Assembly: GCA_029204225.1 (NCBI GenBank)
Contig: CM055108.1
Location: forward strand, 18,943,779 to 19,007,778
Length of the DNA: 64,000 bases
Direction: 5' to 3'
DNA from: Diphasiastrum complanatum
Lineage: Eukaryota > Streptophyta > Lycopodiopsida > Lycopodiales > Lycopodiaceae
The notes below the pieces were generated by a model, which was given only the letters and a program-made list of their open reading frames with translations, had not been told where the DNA came from and did not search any database. A program made the position numbers and the translations under genes. Of the stretch, positions 11,049-22,197 are shown in pieces (within the stretch, counting starts at the first letter, position 1; each line of letters begins with the position of its first letter).

Positions 11049-11767
11049 TTTGAAGATTCAACCATATCTAGATCCATTAGCTAGGATCTCATCATTTTTC
11101 TTGATAAGGCAAGTATTGGAATTGAATTTTACATCACAACTACTATCAAGCAATTTTCCAACACTAATCAAGTTATTTTTAAGCTTAGGAACAAAAAGAA
11201 CATTGGAAAGTCATAGAACTTTAGAAGAAGCAAGTTTCAATGGAATGTTGCCAATTCCTTCAATAGAGCGCTCATGATCATTTATAGTATAAACAGATCT
11301 TTTAAGTCCTTTATAAGGTACAATAGAGTCAAAAGACTCATTTGAACAACACATATGTGAAGAAACTCCACTATTTATGTACCAAGCTCCATCTTTCTTG
11401 AAGGGTGATGAAGAAAAGCTTGACACCAAGAGTGATCCTTCTCCATCACTTGCAATAACCTTCAATCTCTTTGGAGAGATTTGCTTATTTAAGTTGGTTT
11501 TTCTTTTTGAAGCAATTGGAGGCATAGAGCCCCTTCTTGCCACAAAAGAAACACTTGACTTTCTTCTTTTTGGTCTACGAAGTAGAAAGATGAGATGAGT
11601 CATCCTCTTCACCATCTTTGTCTCTTTCCTTGGCTTTGTCTTTGTTGAATGCTTGAGAAAACTGGTTCTTGCTCCTTCCTTTATGCTTGTCCTTGACAAA
11701 GAAGGCTTTGTCACTTCCAATATGCTCGAGTTTGTTCATCCTAGAAAGTTTATAACTTTTCCTAGCT
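11049..11767 (-). pseudogene. Element B zinc knuckle and protease
   Basis: The knuckle at 11512-11556 reads CFFCGKKGLYASNC; its His is replaced by Leu. C keeps the His but lost the second Cys. The protease motif at about 11360-11390 reads WYINSGVSSHM: the catalytic Asp of the usual DSG is Asn (codon 11373-11375, GAT to AAT). The region is rich in Lys, Ser and Glu between gag and protease, as usual. Stops separate it from the integrase zinc region. Confidence 0.88.
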
Positions 11768-12327
11768 TCTTAAGAAATGAGAATTCCTTGAAGAGTTTCT
11801 AAATTAGGCAACTCCTCCTTAATGGCAAAGGATTGAACAAGATTATCATGGTCATCTTTTAAGCCATTTAGAATGACTTGTACTAGCTCATCTTGATTGA
11901 TTGTGACTCCAACACAAGCAAGCTCCCTATGAAGATCTTTTACTCTCAGAACATAGTTTGATGCACTCTCCTCACTTCTTTGAAAACTTTGGAAAATCTG
12001 ATTTCTAAGAGTGAGTATTCTAGAAGTGTTCTTAGCTTCATAGATGGACTTAAGTGCATCCCAAGCATCTTTGGAAGTGGTGCAAGATCCTATCTCTCTC
12101 AGAATTTCATTAGATACATTCATCTTAATGAAATGTAGAGCCATTCTAGCTCTCTTCTTGTACTTTGGTATTTCAAGTTGTACTTGAGGCTCCTCCTCAA
12201 TACCAAGTACTATGTCCATAACATCCTGGAGTATCAAGATAGACTCCATTCTTACCTTCCATATTGAGTAATTAGAAGTACTTAGTCTTTCACCCGCTTC
12301 TAGGAGATATCCTCCCACAAATGCCAT
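11768..12327 (-). pseudogene. Element B gag
   Basis: 185 open codons from MAFVGGYLLEAGERLSTSNY. It contains YSIWKVRMESILILQ, the block LREIGSCTTSKDAWDALKSI, RILTLRNQIFQSFQRSEES and LVQVILNGLKDDHDNLVQSF, all typical of the copia gag/UBN2 region. Close match to C at 44969-45506 and more distant match to D. It stops at TAA after GILIS. The start is chosen because C and D start at the same place (MAS or MAF). Confidence 0.92.
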
Positions 12328-13076
12328 AATGTGAAGACTTCTTAGTTATTGGACAATTATATGTTTGAGCTTGTTCCAATCAAACTTAATGTTGCTGCTC
12401 TCTTTCACTAAAGGTATTTTCAAGGATGTACCAACTTCCTATGTGAAAAAATTGCAACTGTATTTGAGATAGATCTCAAATATTCCACAAAACAAGATTT
12501 TCTAGATCAGTCTCTCAAAATGGATTGAGGCACTTAGACAAGTTTGAATTCTACTTTTGGCATGTGTTAGATGCTTAAAAAGAAAATGCTAATGATACTC
12601 AGAAGGCTCAAAGGTGTTCAATAACATCAAACTTAGTCTTGATCTTCAGTTTCTTGTGTAGGATACTCAAAACAATGGATTTAGAATCAAGCAAGATTGC
12701 ATCAAATAAAAAAGTGGTCACTCAGATTTTGGACCCCTCCCTACCCTCTTTAAGACCTTATAACTCTTGATAGACACATCAGATTGATTTGGGATCAGTT
12801 TCTATGGAAAGTACTCTTCATAAGCTTTCCATCAAGCTATAACACCACTATCTTTGGAAAGGAACTGAAAATCACTGATTTTCACACATGTGGAATTCCA
12901 AAATTCCGTACAATCACTGTTTTGACCTGAAAATTCAGTTTCTATCCACTTTGATTCAGACACTTTTCAAAGAAAGGTAAAGAAAAGTGATTAACTGCTT
13001 TTTTGCTTGAATTAGCTCACAAATCTTGAACAATCAGAGATAATAGCATGCAAAGCTTAAAATGGCTCTGATATTA
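12328..13076 (-). other. Element B primer site and leader
   Basis: The primer site at 13064-13076 reads TAATATCAGAGCC on the minus strand; the family form is TGGTATCATAGCC in C and TGGTATCAGAGC in D, so two Gs have become A. The 735-base leader has no gene. It carries a block at 12746-12767 that is conserved with C (44661-44683) and D (54861-54883), and a CACATGTG palindrome at about 12884. Confidence 0.78.
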
Positions 13077-13998
<922 letters not shown>

Positions 13999-13999
13999 C

Positions 14000-14966
14000 G
14001 TACCTCCAAGCCTGCCGAGCAGGAGCAGCCGCTGCCGCATCACCCCTGCAGCACTCAACGCATCTACCAACACTACTAGAGCAAGCACAGGCCCACCCTG
14101 ACTTGAGCAGTTTTCCCAACATGCGCTTAAGTCTAACATTCATCCATCATGCACTTAAGTAAAAGCCAACTCAGAAACGTATAAGCTTAACCATTCAGAC
14201 TTAAGAAAACTGGAATCCCAACCAACCCGAAAGCCAACTCAGAATCCGTCCCCAAAGGTAACCAAAGGCAAAGACACATGAAACCCAAGACATATTGGTC
14301 GCCAAACTGACCAATTGGCATAGCAGCAAGCCACACGTCGGTGACGTGGACCCTTAGGCGCCGACAACGCAAAAAGGTTGTAGTAAGGGTCCTTCCACTT
14401 GGACCGATCCCAGAGGCGAAACCGAAATGGTAATCATCCCCAAGGATCAACTTTATTTGATCTGGAAGAGGTTACATTCATACATAGACTGAGTGGTCTC
14501 GAGGCCACCAACACGTGCTGGGCATTGTGCCTGGCTCATGCTGGTAGAGGGAGCTGAGACCTGGCGACTGGATTCTTGGCGCTGGTTGAGCTGTCCAAGT
14601 TTCTGTCTGCCAGACTCCCCCCTTAGTTCTGCTGTGATTTGGCGCACCCCCTCTGTCCTGAAATATAGTGCTTTCTGGTAAAGCACGCTTTTTAGGACTT
14701 AGTTTTTATTTTGCCGATTAAGCCTGGCAAGCCTGGCAGAATCAGTCTGGCTCCCGAGAGCCGTCCCGGCGGCAAAATCAACTTGCTTCCTGACTAGGCC
14801 ATGATTCGAGCTCCAGAGCTAGCTCATGATTTGTGATTACTTGATTGGCTCACCACAGGTCGGAGGCTCAGTCCTTGATGTTCTAACTTGCTCTAGGACC
14901 TTAGAGAGTGTCACCCCTTAGAGTCTTACAGGGCACGCTAGGTGCACCCAAGTCAGCTTTACAACA
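14000..14966 (-). repeat. Element M 3' LTR (probable)
   Basis: A purine-rich tract with minus-strand sequence AAACGAGGGGAGGA lies just before TGTTGTAAAGC, the usual gypsy 3' LTR junction. The block is GC-richer than its neighbours, has an AATAAA near 14450 on the minus strand and a small direct repeat AGCCTGGCA near 14710-14730. The far end is not defined, because B abuts it at 13998/13999. Confidence 0.6.
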
Positions 14967-14980
14967 TCCTCCCCTCGTTT

Positions 14981-15345
14981 GAGAAAGCCGATGTCCTCAT
15001 CAGGGCCAAACTAGAACCTAAGACTCATGGCATAGGCTTAATTCACCGGCCAGACTTTATTCACATATACAAGGGCACGGGCTTGATTCACCGGCCAAAG
15101 GAGACCAACTGTAAAGAGAAGTAAAAATAGTGTGTTTGCACATGAAAAGTGTGGATCTAGTTCACTTACGTAAAACCTGTGTAAAGCTGCTGCACTTAGA
15201 CATTAGACTGAAGCTCACTCCTCGATGAGAAATGCGGCTTACTTTATTAACATGAAGAAAAAGGTACTTACGGTTCCCTTAAGCCTCAGATATGTCGCTT
15301 TTGTCGTACGTCTAGATGAGTCCCCTAGGACTCTAGATTTCTCGT
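14981..15345 (-). other. Degenerate end of M between protease and polypurine tract
   Basis: No catalytic motif seen. The last bases before the tract translate on the minus strand to a GFLKRGEDV-like tail, as often found at the end of plant gypsy polyproteins. A CACCGGCC-containing unit occurs twice (about 15040-15100). Confidence 0.45.
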
Positions 15346-15645
15346 TTGGTCACCCAGGTTGAGCTCTTTGAGCTCTACATCGGCACTTAGATTCACCTCT
15401 GATGTAGAAGATGCAAGTAATGTTGGCTCCAATTGACCTCACGTCAGCTGGTTTGTCACTATTGGATGTCCTTCGTTAAAGAGGTGAGCTTTCGCTTGGT
15501 CACACAAGTTGAGCTCCTTGAGCTCTGCATCGGCACTTGTATTCACCTTTGATGTAGAAATTGTAGGCAATGTTGGCTCCATTTGGTCCCGTGTCAGGTG
15601 GTTTGTCACTGCTGACTGCCCGTCGTTAAAGAGGTGAATGAGATT
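15346..15645 (-). repeat. 150-bp tandem duplication in M coding region
   Basis: Two adjacent copies, 15346-15495 and 15496-15645, each starting TTGGTCAC on the plus strand. The period is exactly 150 bases (50 codons), so the reading frame survives. Encoded units share LFNxG, VTNxLT, STSxVN and ELKELNL. Copies differ at many sites, so the event is not recent. Confidence 0.88.
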
Positions 15646-16313
15646 GGGAGGGATGGTTGGCTCAGGTTCATTTGTGTCATTCTTTTCTAGTTGGTCCCCT
15701 GGCACAGCTCTAACGACACAAGGTCTCCTGCCATTATATAATAACACAAGGTTAACCTCTTTTGCCAAGAAGGCCACCACGTGTTCGTTAAACCAGTTTA
15801 ATTCCAAAATAGCATCGAAGGCATCCATCTTCACGTTAGTCGATTCTTCCAGATTCCCAGGGAGATTGGTAAGTTGGTTGCCAATCTACAAGTGGTCATT
15901 GTACTTTTCGCGGTCTCCACACAAATAGAAGTTACATTTTCTTCACATTGGATGTCCAATTCCCCTGCCAATTTTTCTGACAAGTAGTTATGTGACGCTC
16001 CCAGGTCTACCATGAAGTAAATGATCATGTCTTGAATACAGCCTTTCAGGTACAATAACTTCGATCCTCTCGCAAGAGTCGCCATGAGATGTTCACGATA
16101 TGCCGCAAGTGCCCCTATCTGTTGTAAGGCATTTAGGTCGGACTCCGTCAAATCCATTTTTGGGTCTTCTTCGTCATCTTGTTCACCATCTTCTTGATTG
16201 AATGTCTCTCTCTCCATCCTATCAAATCCTTCGATGGCAGCCTGATTTGCTTGTTCAATGGTTTGGGGCATGACCTCCAAGAGTGACCTTGCTGATGACA
16301 GTTGAAGCAGCAC
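15439..16313 (-). pseudogene. Element M protease region
   Basis: Gypsy aspartic protease. The motif reads MVDLGASHNYLSEKLAGEL, where the family has D-S/T-G-A; Ser/Thr is replaced by Leu. It continues to FDAILELNWFNEH, the usual second protease motif (AILGLDWL-like). An acidic stretch (NQEDGEQDDEEDPKMD) sits before the protease. A CCHC knuckle precedes it in another frame (minus strand 16310-16268, CFNCHQQGHSWRSC), complete in all four metal ligands. Stops or shifts separate gag, knuckle and protease. Confidence 0.85.
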
Positions 16314-17490
16314 ATGGAACTGCCCACTGTTGGTGAGCTGTTGCTGTAACTAGTTGAAAGTCCAGCATTGTTTCTTCTCTTGTTCCCTCCATTTTGCCTT
16401 GGTTGCCAAACCCTATTTTTGTTGGAAATTTGTTCACGCTACTCGAGGCTTGGTTGCCATTTGAAGCTGAGTCCGCCCTTGAAAAGAAGCTCAGACTCGG
16501 TCTGGATCCACTAATTACTCTTGCTGAGGTTGACGGAGCAGCTGGTGCCAATGTGCTCTCATAATCACAAACCATTTCAGCCGCCCGAATAGTTGAATTG
16601 AAATCATGGGACATGTAGCTGTCTATTGCACGCCGGGTCCAAGACTGCATTCCAGACAAGAGGTAATGAGTTTTGTCCGCCTCGGACATATCTTCAATAA
16701 CCCATACACTCTGTCTGAATTTATTGAGGTAATCTCACAATGAACCTTTCTACTTGAGCCCTGATAATTCTGTCCTCAATCTCATGTGTGAATCCTTCGG
16801 TATGAACTCCTCTCATAACACGGTTTTGAACGCGTCCCATGTCTGGAAATGCATTCCTGCCATCCGGTACCAGTTTGTAGTGTAGCCCTCAAAATATGCT
16901 AATGCCAAGTCTGTTCTTTCTTCTTTAAGAGTGTTCATCAGACGGAAGTAATGGTCCATGTGAAACAACCAATCTTCCACAATTCGAATGTCACGCTCTC
17001 CTTTGAAAGTAGGTGGTGCTTTTATTTTGGCAGTCTTCTTTGGGCCTTCTGTGTTTTGCGCTCGTGGTTCTCTTGGTATTTGTGGAGGAGGCACCACTGC
17101 ATTCCCTCTAGTTGCCTCCAACTCTTCAAACCTGGCTTTGAGTTGTGTTAGCTCGTCTCTCATTTCTCTAGCAAGGTCGAATTGAGTAAGGTTCATGGCT
17201 AGTAGAGATGTTTGCCATTCTTTCCTTTCTGTTTCTCTATCGTTCTTCACCGCGCTAAGCATAGCCGTCATTGCAGTTGATAAGTATTGCCGCATCTTCA
17301 CTTCAAAGAGGTCTTGTTGCGCCTCTGGCATGGGTTCGTCTCTTGGTGTAGGTTTAGAAGGGCCACCCATCTCTTCTTGGAGAGGTGCCACTGTGGAGTG
17401 CATACGCTCTTTCTTTCTTGACTTGGACCTAGTGCCATCTCGATGCATGCGGGAGCCGTATTCTCGAACCTGCTCCTCTTCGGCCGTCAA
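16255..17490 (-). pseudogene. Element M gag
   Basis: Two frames, 17490-16813 and 16689-16255. The N-terminal part is charged and coiled-coil-like (ERKEWQTSLLAMN, EMRDELTQLKARFEELEA). Then comes the retrotransposon gag core: PPTFKGERDIRIVEDWLFHM, YFEGYTTNWYRM, MHFQTWDAF, then LSGMQSWTRRAID. This domain order (coiled coil, gag core, knuckle, protease) is that of plant Ty3/gypsy. A stop after FKTVL and a frame change between 16813 and 16689 break it. Confidence 0.88.
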
Positions 17491-17575
17491 TGCTTGTAAC
17501 TCATCAAGGTGGTCGTCCAGTATAGTAAGAGGTGTACTTCCAACAAATTATCATCTCTATCCTTTTTATTTTTGA

Positions 17576-17787
17576 AAACTCTCCCTTCTGTCGGTCGGGC
17601 CCCACAGCTCTCTTTTCTTCTTTATTAAATTAGCTTCAATGAAAATATCCCCTCCTCAAACTAGCACGCTCACAGGTACCTCTTAATGTCTCAGTACTTG
17701 GTTCCCAGGCTCTGGACAAAGGCTTCTTTCTCATTACTCTTGGTAGTGCTTCTGAGGTAAATACAATGCTTGCAAGTGGACCTTGTT
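17576..17787. other. Short stretch without a recognised gene
   Basis: Lies between the gag start of M and the LTR tip of G. It may be M leader or the edge of a lost LTR; a purine-rich run GAGGAGGGGA (minus strand, about 17650) is the only feature noticed. Confidence 0.4.
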
Positions 17788-18229
17788 GGGATATCCAACA
17801 AGATGAAAACAATAACAAAAGAACAGTAATAACGGTGTTAATAGGATCATGGATTACTTAGAGAACGGGGATTGCGAGCTGTTCTATTATGTTGAATAAG
17901 ATTATCAGTGTAGGAGTCTTAGACTGCCATGAAAGAGAGATTGCAGAAATGATTAGGCATCTGAGACAGCCATGCAATCCTCTAATGCTGATAACCTGAT
18001 ATGAAGAAAATGTAAAAATAATTTAGGCATCAGAGACAACCATACATTTTCTTATAATGATGTTTACATAAGAGGAGTGAGAGTTAGCTTCATTCAACAA
18101 GAATGCAAAGATGTAGAGCAGTAGCGAATCTAGATAATAAAGTTGTAGAAACAACGATCAGACCACAATACAATTGCGCTGATAAGCGCGTGGTCCTACT
18201 TACAAACTCAAATCAATTGCTAAGGTTTG

Positions 18230-18307
<78 letters not shown>

Positions 18308-18885
18308 ACCACTAACTCTGAAGAGTCAGCTACTAGAAGACCCATTCTGGTCGTTTGACCTCTACTTGAGTATCTTTTCTAAACATCCTATTTTAATCTC
18401 TTCTTTGGATCTCGCTCAGGCCTTCAATCGCTCAATTACTTATATAGCAACTGGAAGATCTTATGCTATCTTAACTTCAGTTAACAGCTATAAATACTCT
18501 CTTTTGGAGATCTAGAAGCTCATTTTGTGTTCATATTGGTGGAGAGTTTGTCTTCTCCTAGGTGATCAAATCTTTATAAGCACAATATCTTAGTGAGAAG
18601 AATCACAACTTTTGATTTTGAATTTCATTCCAACTCTTAAGAGGTAGAGTGAAGTTGAGAATACAGTTTAAAAATCCGACCGAATCAATCACCACAGCAA
18701 AACGTCAAGTGCAATAAGACAAGACAACAGAATTGCTCTCCCACAAACTGTATTTCCACACTAATTAGCAAGTACAAGGATAAAAGGGCTTGTAAAAGAA
18801 AGATGGCCCGATAATTCTAGAACTAAGCACACGTGGTGCCATCGAAATTAGAAAGTACTATATAAGTCAATCATTGCTATTTTAA
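17788..18885 (-). repeat. Copia element G 3' LTR
   Basis: The plus strand starts TGTTGGGATATCCAACA, an inverted-repeat tip often seen at plant LTR ends. On the minus strand the LTR runs from 18885, just after a polypurine tract GAGGGAGAGAG, to CAACA at 17788. The first bases (TTAAAATAGC) lack the expected TG, so the boundary may have decayed. It contains a CT microsatellite at 18232-18304. Confidence 0.68.
18232..18304. repeat. (TC)n microsatellite, 73 bp
   Basis: Uninterrupted TC dinucleotide within the LTR of element G. Confidence 0.99.
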
Positions 18886-19330
18886 CTCTCTCCCTCAATG
18901 ATCAACGTCTCTCTTTATTTTAAAGTTTACTCTTTTCATGGAACATACCTCCATGATAGTAACATAAGTAAAGACTTTTTACATAATCAGATCTAAGCCA
19001 AGTTTGGCTCTAAAAGTTTCAAACTTCTCTTTACTTAAAGCTTTCGTAAATATATCAACAACTTGCAACAATGTAGAACAATGTTATATCTTCAAATTGT
19101 AGCTTTTCATGCACAAAGTGATATTTTACCTCAATATGTTTTGTCCTCACGTGAAAGACATGATTCTTAGCCAACTGTATTCCACTTTGGCTGTCACAGA
19201 AAATAACAGTAGGATTTACCTGCTTCATGCCAATTCGACGTAACAACTTACGCAGCCAAATAGCTTCGTGAGTGGTAGAACTTAACGCGACTGTAACCAA
19301 CAAGGGTTTGAATGGGAGAAAAAATGGGTG
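18886..19330 (-). pseudogene. Copia element G RNase H end
   Basis: On the minus strand VALSSTTHEAIWLRKLL, then VIFCDSQSGIQLAKN and RTKHIEVKYHFVHEKL: the C-terminal half of copia RNase H, with the CDxQS Asp and the final HIEVKYHFV block. The catalytic Glu helix (usually STEAEY) is lost by a deletion of about eight residues before EAIWLRK. Degenerate codons continue to the polypurine tract near 18890. RT and the rest of the element are absent; the upstream part (19331-19496) does not look like copia. Confidence 0.8.
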
Positions 19331-21067
19331 GAATGGCCTGGCAAGAGGGATCACGGTGCCATGGAGACCCCATAGGGGGCGTGGGTACCGAAGAAGAAAA
19401 AATGTGAGGATAGACTGTGGGGGTGTCAAGATAATCAGGTGTGACAGATGCAGGAGCCAAAGTATCATGCGCCATCCACGTTGCTTCTTGAGTTAGGTTT
19501 TCTCAAAGTAAGGATGACCTACGATGGGGCCTGCTAGATGGATGTGCTAAACTCGAGGCCGCATAAAACATGACATCATCAGCGTCACCGCCACAACAAG
19601 AGCCGCCGCTGAGGCAACTCCTCCTACGGCTGGAATGTCTGGAAGAGGCACGAGCCTTAGAGTGCACGGGGGAGGGACTCCTGCCGGATAGACCCTCGTG
19701 GAAGGGGAGAACACCTCAATCGAAGGGTTGTGGGGACTAGATCTCTAAAATGAGATGTATATCGAGGCTCAGATAGATTTCTGACATTTTTCGTGGCATT
19801 TTCAAAGAGGGAAGAGGAGCCGGTGATGGAATCAAGGGATGTACCTGCTACCTTTGTCCTCTCCCTTGTTTGATGATCCTTGCTCACCCACTTTATCCTC
19901 CTTGCTCTTCTTATTCTCCTCTCATTTGAGTGCTCCACCTGCTTCTCTTGCTATTGCTCTTTGCTTTCTCCTCTTGCATTTTGCTTGTTCTTCTTGCTCT
20001 TCCTCTTAGCTTACTCCTTGCAAAATCAAATGTGGGGAGGTCAAGAAAGAAAGGGAAAGTGGAGGATGGAGGCTTTTTGATTTGTCGGATGCAAGATAAT
20101 CTCCTTTCTCACTCTCTCTTTCTCTAGCATCATAGTATCCATCTCAATGTGATCTCAGTTTGGTTTTATTGACACCACATTTTTTATGTAGGCTTATTTT
20201 TGAGGCAAAGGAGTCGGCAGATGCAATTTTTTAACAAATAGGTCGGAAAGGCCGTCGAAATAGGCGGATCTGCAGTATTTGCTATTCCGAAGGCTATTCC
20301 AAGTGAGAGTGCTGGATGAGGCCGATGCAGATCCATAGTTGAGGGTGCTGCTGGTCCAAACTTCTAGAGAGTCAGAATACCCATCGGAATATACGAATCT
20401 GTTAGATTTGTTAGATCAGAGCCTATTCCGATGGCTAATCCGATGCCAGAACTTGTTGGCGATCCAATTTTTTTGGTGGATATGCTGGATTTCATATGGA
20501 TGTTTGTTGCTCTTTTTGTAAAATGAATTTGTTACAATTATTTTTTGTGATACTAAACTTAACAAACTGCAATATGGTTTTTTGTTTTGCAGATTTCATT
20601 ATTGGATACTGGACCGATATTCATCATAGCATTTCAGGCAGATCATCATCATAGCAGCTCTTTGAGGTACTTTATGGTCGTCATACGGTTCAGGAGTTTT
20701 GATTAGCACTCTACTATGTTCTTTCTTTTTTTTCTCCTCATGTGTGTTTAGGGTTTAGGGTTTAGGGTGTGCCTGTGAGCATGCACGTGTGTGTGTGTGC
20801 GTGATGCCATTCGTTTATGTTTCATGATTTGTTAGATCTTAATTTATTCATGTGTGTGTGTGTGCGTGTGAGGTTCCCATATCATAGTCCAAACTATTAT
20901 AGGTATTTAGACTAGTTTTTGAACTGTTTCTTCAGAGTGAAGAAACTTCAATTTTCACTTGTGAAGGAACCGAACTCCAATTTCAGTATGAAAATTTTTA
21001 ATGAAGTTGAAGTGCCTTATGCTCTTCAGGCCCCTTCAATTGAAGTTCATGTGAATTTTAAGACAAT
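19331..21067. other. Region without a recognised gene
   Basis: Contains a GC-rich patch (19560-19700), repeated TTCCGATGG-like words at 20270-20450, two GT-rich tracts (20790-20805, 20850-20870) and three telomere-type units (20747-20767). A 77-base open segment (20592-20667) lies between a CAG acceptor-like and a GAG/GTAC donor-like site, but no partner exon was found. Confidence 0.45.
20747..20767 (+). repeat. Interstitial telomere-type repeat (TTTAGGG)3
   Basis: Three exact copies of the common plant telomere unit. Such short arrays occur inside chromosomes and as telo-boxes in promoters of growth-related plant genes; this one is followed by GT-rich DNA. Confidence 0.9.
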
Positions 21068-21345
21068 CCAATGGCTTATTCGGATCCAATGGTCCACATA
21101 GATTTAATCTCAATCGTCCATCTAGATGCCACGAGATCCGATGGCCTTGCACATTCTTGTGCACCAATCCAGATTCCTCCTGTCGCGACCACCTTCAAAG
21201 CACTACGTGCTTCTCCTCCTCACCGCGTGCGAGCTGTCCGCATCCCTCTCTCGGCCTCCTTCTACACAAGCTTAAAGCTATGGTGGCCAGGGTTTTTACA
21301 CCTATATAGAATCTACTCCAGCACCTCCAGTGATCTGCGGCCATC
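21068..21345 (+). promoter_or_regulatory. Promoter-like stretch, owner unknown
   Basis: Has AGGGTTTT (about 21288) just upstream of a TATA box (TATATA, 21303-21308), then a CT-rich leader and an ATG at 21347 in the context CCATCCATGG. The upstream words AATCCAATGG and AATCTCAATCGTCCATC resemble upstream regions I have seen in plant housekeeping genes. This is inference; no known gene follows. Confidence 0.35.
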
Positions 21346-21346
21346 C

Positions 21347-21472
21347 ATGGCCCTCATCCAACTATCTGTTTTTAGTAGGGTGCCCACACTCAACCTCTTA
21401 CAGTGCTTGAATTGGTTTTATGTGATGAAAGATCTAGCACTTTGCTCTTGCAAACCCTTGCTCAAAAAATAG
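21347..21472 (+). CDS. Short unrecognised reading frame after a promoter-like stretch
   Basis: 41 codons beginning MALIQLSVFSRVPTLNLL, ending TAG. The frame is open 92 codons upstream of this ATG as well, but that part overlaps the TATA box and is more likely not translated. I do not recognise the product. It could be a first exon of a lost or truncated gene, or chance. Confidence 0.2.
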   Translation: MALIQLSVFSRVPTLNLLQCLNWFYVMKDLALCSCKPLLKK

Positions 21473-21779
21473 CTTTTGTTCAAAGCCGATTCTTGACACT
21501 ACTCTGGGCTTTTTCTTGCAGTTTCTCACCTCCCTAAGGTCGCCCTACTATAGGCAAACTTTTGTTTCAGACTCTTCGTCAAACGATGTCCGTTTGGATG
21601 CACATCGATTGCAAACATCAAGCAGCTACTTTACAAAATTTTTAGAATTTTGTTTCTCCAACTGATAGGCCTTGTCTGTGAATCCTCACACGGTTTCACG
21701 CCTAGCAAACCTCTGTATGCTATAAACCATGCAGAGTGCTTCACTTTCCATCTCTAGCCCACCGTAAACCCCGAACTCT

Positions 21780-22197
21780 CAGAAGACTATTCTTCTCCCG
21801 AAGCTCTCTTCAATGACGACACTGTATTGTGTACACTCCATGTATGGACTTAGAATTTGCTTCGAACAAGAACACAGATCATGCTACACAGTAACACAAA
21901 CTAAAAAGCACTCTTTACACCAAGCTCACATAGCAACTGTATTTCTCAAAATGAAATTACACTGTACATATAGTTATTCACTTAGGCAACCCATGCATGA
22001 CCCAGGTTGTCGTTGACAGGACGCATGTCTCGTCGACTCGCCTCGTATCGAGGCCAATTGATCCTTATCGACTGATAGGGCCCACAGTACAATAAAACAG
22101 TGATTTTACTTTAATTCTAACTATCATGGCCCACTTGGCCGGTTGTCCTTGTAAACTACAACATCCCCCCTTGGCTAAGTATAAAGAAGGGGCACCT
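21780..22197 (-). repeat. Gypsy 3' LTR start with polypurine tract
   Basis: On the minus strand GGGGGGA directly precedes TGTTGTAGTTTACAAGG (LTR start at 22163). The few codons before it (LAKGGML-like) resemble the end of gypsy polyproteins. The LTR extends left to about 21780, end not defined. The tract abuts the first recognisable CACTA codons at 22198. Confidence 0.55.

Larger units (their letters stand above)
14000..17575 (-). mobile_element. Ty3/gypsy element M lacking RT and integrase
   Basis: Minus-strand order: gag (17490-16255), protease (16313-15439), a short degenerate stretch, a polypurine tract (14980-14967), and a 3' LTR beginning TGTTGTAAAGC at 14966. RT, RNase H and integrase, normally about 2.7 kb, are missing between 15439 and 14980. 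No 5' LTR was identified. The left boundary (about 14000) is taken as the start of the B LTR. Confidence 0.75.

Noticed and set aside
17781-17805. TGTTGGGATATCCAACA as a regulatory operator palindrome
   Set aside because: It is the common inverted tip of plant LTRs, and copia RNase H lies at the other end of the block.
20592-20667. A 77-base exon between CAG and GTAC sites
   Set aside because: Open and with fair splice words, but no adjoining exon, start or homologous motif could be found.
21071-21472. 133-codon plus-strand frame as a real gene
   Set aside because: Its first 90 codons overlap a TATA box and promoter-like words, and no domain is visible. Only the 41 codons after 21347 are listed, at low confidence.
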